Assembly: GCA_016776905.1 (NCBI GenBank)
Contig: JADHSM010000014.1
Coordinates: 30,745-94,744, forward strand
DNA: 64,000 bases
DNA from: Planctomycetota bacterium
GTDB lineage: Bacteria; Planctomycetota; UBA8108; UBA1146
Reading direction: 5' to 3'
How positions within the stretch are numbered: position 1 is the stretch's first letter; each line of letters begins with the position of its first letter. The notes under the pieces are model-generated. The model searched no databases and was not told the origin of the DNA. It saw nothing but the letters and a program-made list of their open reading frames with translations. A program made the translations under genes and the position numbers. Shown here piece by piece: positions 47,901 to 53,956 of the stretch.

Positions 47901-48080
47901 GAGGGCAAACTCGCTTCTCTCAAGCGTGTCAAAGACGATGCCAAAGAGGTTCGCGAAGGATTCGAATGCGGACTCGTCATAAAAGGTTACAACGACATCA
48001 AGGTGGGTGACTTCTTGGAGAGTTACAAGGTCATCAAAACGACCCGAAAACTCGGAGAGACCAACAAAAGTTCGGGGTGA
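44997..48080 (+). CDS. infB: Translation initiation factor IF-2
   Basis: 1027 residues from TTG 44997, with GGAGG eight bases upstream. The N-terminal IF2-N motif VRIHALAKELGISSKDIMEFLD is followed by a long disordered region: tandem VxEPVAE and (D/E)APV repeats, then a Pro/Lys section and a Gly/Arg-rich tract. The GTPase core is GHVDHGKTTLLDKI (G1), ESGGITQHL (G2), DTPGH (G3), NKID (G4) and SAITGEG (G5), then domains II-IV. It brings initiator tRNA to the ribosome. rbfA follows after 3 nt. Confidence 0.96.
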   Translation: MGVRIHALAKELGISSKDIMEFLDGRGIRVKNHMSSISENDAMTVRIFLEEDPEPEPEVVEETPKVTIEETAEVESATEEPVTEEPVTEAIVEPVAEPVAEPVAEPVVEPVAEVAAEEAAVEVSEPEIIEEATPEVVSTPDEVQASTEDSSTEAAEIHEPVDAPVDAPVDAPVDAPVEAMVDAPVEAPVDAPVEAMVEETAKEDSVEIPSESNIESISAESAPQEEVKEPESESTPAEESPAKPVQAEIKPPPRKKPTKIVMAPGYGGPSSKPVAPVAPVARPLDPKSKPLKKAKGRPLIIRSKVAARPAGRSGGPPSGGGHSRQGGGAPGGRGPGGPGRGPGGPGRGPGGGGRGAGAGTSRPAAPASAHGAKIVMVFPGAEPGAPVTGKRTSGPGRAGPGGKGKGRQQNRPRNQESDFTRRRLQQDLIPEDLPDTISLEKPATIKDLSLALGVKQTALLKKLMNQGMLANVNSPLSEEIVDTLSVEINCEIILEEPKAFETSLDEIENFEDSEGDLILRAPVVTMMGHVDHGKTTLLDKIRESSITKSESGGITQHLSAYRVDKGDAHVVFVDTPGHRAFTNMRARGANVTDVVVLVVAADDGPMPQTEEAIEHAKAAGVPVVVAINKIDRPGANIDMVKTKLAELELSPSDWGGETEMIPVSAITGEGVDKLLEHLSLESELLELTANPDKRAIGTVLDSRATTGQGNVITALVQDGTLRRGDSVVCGPAHGKIRTLRSTSGVNLETAPPSTPVEITGLNDLPEAGDKLYALDSASKAKQIAEERQEAKAKADRAERQTVTLEGLFDTIDKAKTKEINLVVKTDVKGTLDVLKSELSSMRTDEVALRVIRGGVGEISESDVLLADASNAIVVGFHVSASDKARSEAESQGVEIRTYTVIYEILEDMRQALEGMLSPEVSEELQGNVEILNLFKSSKLGNIAGCMVRKGIITRDDKVRLIRDGVLVHEGKLASLKRVKDDAKEVREGFECGLVIKGYNDIKVGDFLESYKVIKTTRKLGETNKSSG
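45230..45335 (+). repeat. Tandem repeats in infB encoding EPV(T/A)E units
   Basis: Near-identical 15- to 18-base units encode repeated EEPVTE and EPVAEP. Because the DNA as well as the protein repeats, copy number may vary between strains by slippage. Confidence 0.7.
45475..45595 (+). repeat. Tandem (D/E)APV repeats in infB
   Basis: A 12-base unit of the form GATGCTCCAGTT recurs about ten times with small changes, encoding DAPV/EAPV with two EAMV variants. It sits in the disordered N-terminal region of IF-2. Confidence 0.75.
45965..46070 (+). repeat. Gly/Arg/Pro-rich tract in infB
   Basis: Repeated units encode GRGPGGP; underlying DNA is GC-rich with an 18-base period. It makes a flexible basic segment just before the conserved IF-2 core, possibly binding rRNA. 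Confidence 0.65.
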
Positions 48081-48083
48081 TCG

Positions 48084-48482
48084 ATGAAACCGATTCGAAA
48101 AGCCCGAATCACCAGCCTTATTAAGGAAGAGATCTCCCTGATTCTTCAGGGAGAGCTCAAAGACCCCCGGATCGGCTTTGTTTCGGTCTTGGGGGCAGAA
48201 CCCACGATCGATCTCAAGGAGTGTAAAATCTTCGTGTCGATTTTGGGATCTGAGAGCGAGCAACGAACTTCACTCAGAGGACTCGAGGCTGCCCGCGGTA
48301 GAATCCAAGCGCTGCTTCGTTCTCGTGTCCGCTTGCGAGAGACTCCCATCCTCAAATTCATTCTCGATGAGAGTTACAAAAAAACTCTCGATATTGAGGA
48401 TAAGATTCGCAAGGCACGGGAAGAAGATGAGGCCGCGGCAGAAGAGAGAGATTCAAGAGCCGATCAAGATTCGGCAAACTGA
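48084..48482 (+). CDS. rbfA: Ribosome-binding factor A
   Basis: 132 residues. A KH-type single domain is visible: RKARITSLIKEEISLILQGELKDPRIGFVSVL near the N-terminus, then the sheet and LRSRVRLRETPILKFILDESYKK. The C-terminus is a charged tail. RbfA helps 30S maturation (16S rRNA 5' end). It begins 3 nt after infB and ends 2 nt from the convergent diguanylate cyclase gene. Confidence 0.94.
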   Translation: MKPIRKARITSLIKEEISLILQGELKDPRIGFVSVLGAEPTIDLKECKIFVSILGSESEQRTSLRGLEAARGRIQALLRSRVRLRETPILKFILDESYKKTLDIEDKIRKAREEDEAAAEERDSRADQDSAN

Positions 48483-48484
48483 CT

Positions 48485-49897
48485 CTATTCTGAAGTTTCG
48501 TTCCCCTCAACGATGACGCATCTATCTTTTCCACTTCTCTTGGCTTCATAAAGTGCCGAGTCGGCCTCGTCCAAAAGAGATTCGGCATTGAGCCCGTCAC
48601 GCAGTTGTGTCACCCCTAGAGAAAGAGATAGACGACTCGCCTCCTGAGCCCGCCCCTCTAGGAAGGGATGCGCCCTGAAAGCCTGCAGCAGCTCCTCCGC
48701 TTTATTTTTGACGTCTTCGATAGAGGAACCGGGCATGATCACGACAAACTCGTCACCCCCATAGCGACAAAGGTGGTCACTCTCTCTGAAATGATCCTTC
48801 AGAAATTGACCCACTTCGACGAGAAGCTGATCCCCCACTAGATGTCCCAAGACATCATTGATCTGTTTAAATCCATCCAGATCAGTGAAGAGCAAACCCA
48901 AGGGTTTTCCCTCACGACGCGATCGGAGAACTTCTTTTTCTAATTGAGAAGTGAGATGAAGCCTGTTGGAAATTCCAGTCAAAGGATCCATCAGCGCCTG
49001 TTTCTCCAACTGTTCATGGAGTTGCAGGTTTTGAAGAGTCAGGGACAGAACCTCAGCGATAGTTCCGAGAACCTCTTCATGCCATTCCATCAAGAGTGGA
49101 GCTTCTTGAAGCAGTTGAAGCTCCCGTGGATCGACTCTGAGCTCCAAGACACGATCAACAAGTCCGCTTCCTGTCACGAGAGGCAACGACCTGAAAGCAG
49201 CGTCTTCGGTATCAGGGAGCTCGAGATGCTGAGGATCAACATCTTCAGCACCCCAGATAAGTTCTCTTTGCTCTTCGTCTGTTTTCCAGAAACTGACAGA
49301 GCGGTACCCCAGACCTTCTGAACTGAGAAGTTGACCCGCACGAGAATAGAATTCTTGTTCCTCGGTCACTCCAATCAACAATGTTGAAAGTCTCGGAGCC
49401 ATTCGTATTTTTTCGGTGAGGTGAAAAATACGCAGCGAAGTCCGTACAGCTTCTGAAGCTCTTTTCCTCTGTTCCTGCATCTGTTTTTCGAGACCGATGC
49501 CGCTATCTTCCAACACCTTGAGGCGATATACCCAGCGCTCTTCTCCGAATGGGCTTAATCTTCGTCCCCCAATAATTGCGACAGATCTCCAGGAATCGCG
49601 ATCCCGAATTTGAACCATCACCGGAACTGGGTCAGATTCTCCATCTCCCCCTAATGACAAAAGGCGATGGCGATCATTCTCATGAATCCACTCCGTCACA
49701 GGTCGATCTCTCAAATCACCCTGCTCAGAGATGCCCACCAAGTCCATAAAGGCCCTGTTCACGGCGAGCAATTTCCGTGACGGCCCACGGGCCACAATCA
49801 GAGGATCGGGAAAAAGATCGAGAAGAAGTCGAGATTCTCCCGGATCGGGAGGAAGAGGCCAGTCCCCAGGTCTAGAAGTCAGGGTGTTATGAGACAT
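48485..49897 (-). CDS. PAS-GAF-GGDEF diguanylate cyclase
   Basis: 470 residues, no membrane helix. A PAS-like domain spans about 22-130 (LLLDLFPDPLIVARGPSRKLLAVNRAFMDLVG), a GAF-like domain about 165-295, then GGDEF. The active motif GGDEF is intact at 380-384, and R371-D374 (RESD, five residues before it) is the inhibitory I-site. So it probably makes cyclic-di-GMP with product feedback, in response to a small ligand or redox signal sensed by PAS or GAF. No EAL or PilZ gene is near. Confidence 0.9.
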   Translation of the reverse strand: MSHNTLTSRPGDWPLPPDPGESRLLLDLFPDPLIVARGPSRKLLAVNRAFMDLVGISEQGDLRDRPVTEWIHENDRHRLLSLGGDGESDPVPVMVQIRDRDSWRSVAIIGGRRLSPFGEERWVYRLKVLEDSGIGLEKQMQEQRKRASEAVRTSLRIFHLTEKIRMAPRLSTLLIGVTEEQEFYSRAGQLLSSEGLGYRSVSFWKTDEEQRELIWGAEDVDPQHLELPDTEDAAFRSLPLVTGSGLVDRVLELRVDPRELQLLQEAPLLMEWHEEVLGTIAEVLSLTLQNLQLHEQLEKQALMDPLTGISNRLHLTSQLEKEVLRSRREGKPLGLLFTDLDGFKQINDVLGHLVGDQLLVEVGQFLKDHFRESDHLCRYGGDEFVVIMPGSSIEDVKNKAEELLQAFRAHPFLEGRAQEASRLSLSLGVTQLRDGLNAESLLDEADSALYEAKRSGKDRCVIVEGNETSE

Positions 49898-49995
49898 TTC
49901 GCCATCTTTCCGATCCTGAGGCGGGAGAGATGACCCGCAGAGAAAGATATCATGGTGCTCAAAATACCGCCCCTCCGGTGGCTTCGCAGACTCCT

Positions 49996-50022
49996 CTCTG
50001 ATAGGTTAAAATCAGAGTTTTT
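49996..50022 (+). terminator. Terminator-like hairpin upstream of the XdhC gene
   Basis: CTCTGAT, eight-base loop, ATCAGAG, then five T residues. It faces toward the XdhC gene and ends 24 nt before its start, so it would act as an attenuator or stop of upstream plus-strand transcripts. The stem is short and AT-rich. Confidence 0.4.
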
Positions 50023-50045
50023 GGCCCCAGAAAGGTGTTCTGACG

Positions 50046-50876
50046 TTGTTGGACGTATTCAAAGAGTCGATCAGGATTCTCGAATCCGGCCGAAGAGCGG
50101 CTCTTGCCACGATCATTTCCACGACAGGATCAACGCCCGGCAAAGATGGTGCCCGGATGTTGATCCGTGATGACGGAACCACTGTGGGAACCGTAGGCGG
50201 TGGTTGCTCCGAATCCGATATCTGGCGCAGTGCGATGGAAGTCATCGCCACCGGTCGGCCAAGAAGAGAAAAACATCGACTGACAGCCGCAACTGTTGCG
50301 GAAACTGGCTTACTTTGCGGAGGAGAATTCGAAGTGTATATCGAACCACTGGGATCGCCTTGGGTCATCATCCTCGGAGCTGGACACGTCGCTCGTGCTC
50401 TAGAATCGGTCCTCTCCACGCTGCAATGGAGAATCAGTGTCATCGACGATCGAGAGGAGTTTGCCTCAGACCAACACTTCTCAGAATCCACTGAGGTCAC
50501 CTGCGTTCCTTTTGAAAACTGCCTCGACCATATGGAAATCACCGCAAACTGCGCCATCGTCGTCGTCACTCGCGGACACCAACATGATGAACTCGCAATT
50601 TCCAGATCCCTTCTGACACCTGCTGGATACGTAGGATTGATCGGGAGCAAAGGAAAGGCGGGAGCCATCATGAAAAATCTCCGTGAGCAGGGCTGTGACC
50701 CGGAAGAACTCTATCGTGTGAGATCCCCTGTAGGTCTCCCTATCGGCTCTCAATCCCCTGAAGAAATCGCTATCTCCATCTCTGCCGAGTTGATCGCCCA
50801 CCACAGAGGGCTTCTGGATCCACCCCAACCTCCCTCTGGGAGAGCAAAAAAGAGTGCTTCACAGCCGACTGAATGA
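50046..50876 (+). CDS. XdhC/CoxI-family protein
   Basis: 276 residues from TTG 50046 (a second TTG follows at once). The N-terminal XdhC domain (RAALATIISTTGSTPGKDGARMLI, TVGGGCSESD) joins a C-terminal Rossmann domain (VIILGAGHVARALESVL, VVVVTRGHQHDELAISRSLL, GLIGSKGKAGAI). XdhC proteins insert or sulfurate the molybdenum cofactor of xanthine dehydrogenase-type enzymes. No such enzyme gene lies in the window, so the client is elsewhere or unknown. A hairpin with a T-run is just upstream. Confidence 0.9.
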   Translation: MLDVFKESIRILESGRRAALATIISTTGSTPGKDGARMLIRDDGTTVGTVGGGCSESDIWRSAMEVIATGRPRREKHRLTAATVAETGLLCGGEFEVYIEPLGSPWVIILGAGHVARALESVLSTLQWRISVIDDREEFASDQHFSESTEVTCVPFENCLDHMEITANCAIVVVTRGHQHDELAISRSLLTPAGYVGLIGSKGKAGAIMKNLREQGCDPEELYRVRSPVGLPIGSQSPEEIAISISAELIAHHRGLLDPPQPPSGRAKKSASQPTE

Positions 50877-51018
50877 TCAGCGTCCATTGCCCACGGCCTT
50901 CCCTCCGCTTAGAATCCTCGCCTGAAGGCAGTTACATCTGGAGTCCTGCCTTATACTTTCGAGACATTTTGGGGAGTTGGGCCCTCATGCCCCCCCATTT
51001 GATCAACTGTGGGGCAAG

Positions 51019-51053
51019 TCAGGCTTTGACCTGATATTCGCACCCTGACCTGA
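51019..51053 (+). repeat. TGACCTGA direct repeats in the leader of the lysine-rich protein gene
   Basis: TGACCTGA occurs at 51027-51034 and 51046-51053; the first also forms the dyad TCAGG-N6-CCTGA. The same octamer is in the infB leader. A TATACT at 50952-50957 is a possible -10 upstream. Confidence 0.3.
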
Positions 51054-51096
51054 AGACCTCCTCTACTCCGGGAAGTCTCCTCTGGAAGGAACCCTG

Positions 51097-52395
51097 ATGT
51101 CGGCCAAGACCGCATCCGCAAGCAATACCTCCGCATCCAAGCCCCCCAAAGGCGGGAGCTTGTCCTCGATCGTGGAAACCGCTTATTCGAACAATTCGAC
51201 TCTGAAAGAGATTCAGGATCTGAACGTCATCGATTTGATGATGATCGGAGCATTGTCCGCCCGAATGTCGCTCAAAGAAGTCCTCAAAACATGGGATCTC
51301 TTCAAGACGCAATTCGTGGATTGGAACGAATTCAGGATTTCCTCTGCCGCGGAACTCGCAGATACTTTTCCAAAAGCAGATGACCCTCTGAAACTGGCGA
51401 TTCAATTAAAAGAAATGCTGACCAGTATCTTTCATATTAGACACCAGGTCAGTCTTGAGTTTCTACGAGAGAACACCTTAGTTGAAACTCGAGAGTTCTT
51501 CAAAAGATCACCCGACGTTCCTGATCTCTCCAAACTCATCATACTTGCAGTCGTCAAAGAACAGAGTGTGGTGCCACTCGAAAATTGGGCACAGGGAGGT
51601 CTCGTCCGATCGGGACTTCTTTCAGGAACAAAAACTTCTCCACAGAGGCAAACAGATCTCTTTGAAGAACTCGGTGATATTCCTCTGGTACATGCCGTGC
51701 TCGCACTTCACGACGAAGCGAGAAATTACCCAGATCCAGCGATCGAGATTGCACGAAAGAAGAAGGCTGAAGCGGAGAAAAAAGCAGCGAAGAAGGCTGC
51801 AGAGGCCGCACGCAAAGAAGCCGCCAGAATCGCCGCAGAGGAAAAGAAAGCAATAGAAGCCGAGAAGAAGCGCGTCGCTGCGGAAAAGAAAAAAGTCGAA
51901 GCTGAGAAGAAAAAAGCGGCAGCGGTGAAGAAGGCTGCAGCTCTCGCAAAGAAAAAAGTGGCGGATGCCGCTCGTAAAAAGGTAGCGGCTGAAAAGAAAA
52001 AAATCGCAGCCGCCAAGAAGAAAGAAGCGGCGGCCAAGAAAAAGGTCGCCAAGAAAGAAGCGGCGGCCAAGAAAAAGGTCGCGAAGAAAACAGTGAAGAA
52101 AAAAGCAGTGAAGAAAGCGACGAAAAAGGTCGCCAAAAAGGCCACTAAGAAGACCGCCAAGAAGGCCGCCAAGAAGGCCGCCAAGAAGACCGCCAAGAAG
52201 GCTACTAAGAAGGCCACTAAGAAGACCGCCAAGAAGGGCACTAAGAAGACTGCTAAGAAGGTCACTAAGAAGACTGCTAAGAAGGTCACTAAGAAGACTG
52301 CAAAGAAGACTGCAAAGAAGACCGCGAAGAAGACCGCGAAGAAGACCGCGAAGAAGACCGCGAAAAAGGGCGCCAAGAAGACTTCACGGAAATAA
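51097..52395 (+). CDS. Helical (endonuclease III-like) domain fused to a histone H1-like lysine-rich tail
   Basis: 432 residues. Residues about 25-210 form a globular helical domain; MSLKEVLKTWDLFKTQFVDWNEFRIS and ELADTFP...LAIQLKEMLTSIFHIRH recall the HhH/endonuclease III-like fold seen in some planctomycete proteins, but the catalytic Lys/Asp and Fe-S cysteines are not evident. From residue about 219 the chain is almost wholly Lys and Ala: first a coiled EKKAAKK segment, then KKTAKK/KKATKK repeats to the end, as in bacterial histone H1-like DNA-binding tails. It likely binds DNA in the nucleoid (inference). yebC follows 66 nt downstream. Confidence 0.75.
   Translation: MSAKTASASNTSASKPPKGGSLSSIVETAYSNNSTLKEIQDLNVIDLMMIGALSARMSLKEVLKTWDLFKTQFVDWNEFRISSAAELADTFPKADDPLKLAIQLKEMLTSIFHIRHQVSLEFLRENTLVETREFFKRSPDVPDLSKLIILAVVKEQSVVPLENWAQGGLVRSGLLSGTKTSPQRQTDLFEELGDIPLVHAVLALHDEARNYPDPAIEIARKKKAEAEKKAAKKAAEAARKEAARIAAEEKKAIEAEKKRVAAEKKKVEAEKKKAAAVKKAAALAKKKVADAARKKVAAEKKKIAAAKKKEAAAKKKVAKKEAAAKKKVAKKTVKKKAVKKATKKVAKKATKKTAKKAAKKAAKKTAKKATKKATKKTAKKGTKKTAKKVTKKTAKKVTKKTAKKTAKKTAKKTAKKTAKKTAKKGAKKTSRK
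52090..52392 (+). repeat. Short tandem repeats encoding the KK(T/A)AK tail
   Basis: Twelve-base units such as AAGAAGACCGCC recur for about 300 bases with scattered third-position changes. The antisense strand gives a long open frame rich in Phe/Ala, which is a by-product. Confidence 0.8.
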
Positions 52396-52461
52396 TCTCA
52401 CTGGACTTGGACAGTCGGATCACCCTCGAGGCCAGATCCAAATCCATGAAGGGACGGAAGC

Positions 52462-53214
52462 GTGGCAGGACATTCCAAATGGGCGGGGATCAAGCATAAG
52501 AAAGCGGCCAATGATGCTAAACGCGGAAAGATCTTTAGCAAACTTGCAAAGTTAATCACTGTTGCAGCACGAGATGGTGGAGGCGACGTTCACGGAAACC
52601 CTCACCTCAAACTCATGGTCGATAAAGCAAAAGCGGCGAACATGCCCAATGACAACATCGACCGGGCCATCAAAAAGGGCACCGGCGAGTTGGCTGCAGA
52701 GATCTTGCACGAGTTGGTTTATGAGGGTTATTCCCCAGGACAAGTAGCACTGGTGATTGATATTCTGACCGACAATAAAAATCGAACAGCCAGCGAACTT
52801 CGGAAGTTGTTTGATAAAAAGGGAGGCTCACTCGGAAGCCCTGGATCAGTCTCATGGATGTTTGAAACCCAGGGAGTGATCGAATTGCCCGACGGGTCCA
52901 TCAGTGAAGAAGATCTTTTCGAACTGGCGATCGAAGCGGGCGCAGACGATGTCAAAATAGAAGAAGGTCATCTTCAAATCTTAACCAGTCCGACATCCTT
53001 CACTGAAGTTCGTCAGGTCATCACGGCCGCCAATCTCGAACCGAGTTATGCCGAAGTCACCCGAATCCCCACGAGTACTGTCTCTATTGAGGACGAAAAG
53101 ACTGCGACAAAAGTTCTGAATTTCATTGCCGAGGTAGAAGACAACGACGACGTTCAGAATGTGCATTCCAATCTGGACATTTCACCAGAACTATTGGAGA
53201 AACTGTCGGGTTGA
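52462..53214 (+). CDS. yebC: YebC/PmpR-family translation or transcription factor
   Basis: 250 residues from GTG 52462. The N-terminus AGHSKWAGIKHKKAANDAKRGKIFSKL is the family signature, followed by NPHLKLMVDKAKAANMPNDNIDRAIKKG, and GSLGSPGSVSWMF with the acidic C-terminal domain. Members act as DNA-binding regulators or, in newer work, help translation through polyproline stretches; both are possible. Note that the window encodes Pro-rich InfB. It ends directly against the convergent DUF2203 gene. Confidence 0.95.
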   Translation: MAGHSKWAGIKHKKAANDAKRGKIFSKLAKLITVAARDGGGDVHGNPHLKLMVDKAKAANMPNDNIDRAIKKGTGELAAEILHELVYEGYSPGQVALVIDILTDNKNRTASELRKLFDKKGGSLGSPGSVSWMFETQGVIELPDGSISEEDLFELAIEAGADDVKIEEGHLQILTSPTSFTEVRQVITAANLEPSYAEVTRIPTSTVSIEDEKTATKVLNFIAEVEDNDDVQNVHSNLDISPELLEKLSG

Positions 53215-53688
53215 TCAGTTCCCGATTTGGTTATCCACTCGCTGGAAGAAAAAGTCTCTGAAATCCCTAATCGGGGTGCGCTCAGTGAATGATTCGTCCA
53301 GTTCATGCCAGTATCGGACTTCCTCGTCCCCAGGTCTCCAACAGAGGAAGACCTTACGCCCAACATATAATGTGGGGAAGTTGATCACTCCTCGCTTGAA
53401 CTCTTGAACGAGGCAACCCAGATCTTCGATTTCTCGAATGTATCCATTTATTCGATCGATACATGCGTTCAGATCCTGCTTAAGGCTCTGAGCGGTTCCT
53501 TGAAGATCGATACCCTCCTCATGGGTCGGATTCTTCTCTAAACACTCCAATTCGGTTCTCTTTTGAATGATAGAGTCCCAAATTCTAACGATATCCTCGA
53601 CGACATTCTGTACCAAGGGCAACATCTTGTTGGCCTCGTCAATGGTAACGAGACGGCTTTGATTAGCGGTATTACTGACGGGTCTCAT
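53215..53688 (-). CDS. DUF2203 family protein
   Basis: 157 residues. The family pattern is visible: LVTIDEANKMLPLVQNVVEDIVRIWD at the N-terminus and DLGCLVQEFKRGVINFPTLY, VFLCWRPGDEEVRYWHELDESFTERTPI at the C-terminus. The central part is a helical coiled coil. No function is known for this family. The start ATG follows GGGAGATCGAG. It is convergent with yebC, with adjacent ends. Confidence 0.88.
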   Translation of the reverse strand: MRPVSNTANQSRLVTIDEANKMLPLVQNVVEDIVRIWDSIIQKRTELECLEKNPTHEEGIDLQGTAQSLKQDLNACIDRINGYIREIEDLGCLVQEFKRGVINFPTLYVGRKVFLCWRPGDEEVRYWHELDESFTERTPIRDFRDFFFQRVDNQIGN

Positions 53689-53842
53689 CTCGATCTCCCT
53701 ACATTTGTGTTTTGAATCTAAGAGTCATGTGGCAAGAGCCATGCCAGCCTCTGAGGGCCTCATCTGGAAAAATACTCGTCAGCAGTTCCACTTCTGAACG
53801 CTGGAGGCCTCGCATTGTCTACGGATTGGACGTTGTCACCGG

Positions 53843-53871
53843 TTGACATGAGCCGTTCAGGACTCGATAAC
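53843..53871 (+). promoter_or_regulatory. Sigma-70-type promoter for the BamA-like gene
   Basis: Perfect TTGACA, exactly 17 bases, then GATAAC (four of six). Transcription would start near 53878, so the in-frame ATG at 53885 would be almost leaderless; this favours a later start codon. Confidence 0.6.
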
Positions 53872-53956
53872 CACCACAAGGGGAATGACTGATTCATTGA
53901 AGCCTTTTAAAAGAGCTCTGGAGGTCTGTTTCCCATACTTGAGGCAGGAGTCCGTT

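Noticed and set aside
51726..52376. 216-codon minus-strand frame rich in Phe and Ala opposite the lysine tail
   Set aside because: It is the complement of the KK(T/A)AK repeats; composition is an artefact.
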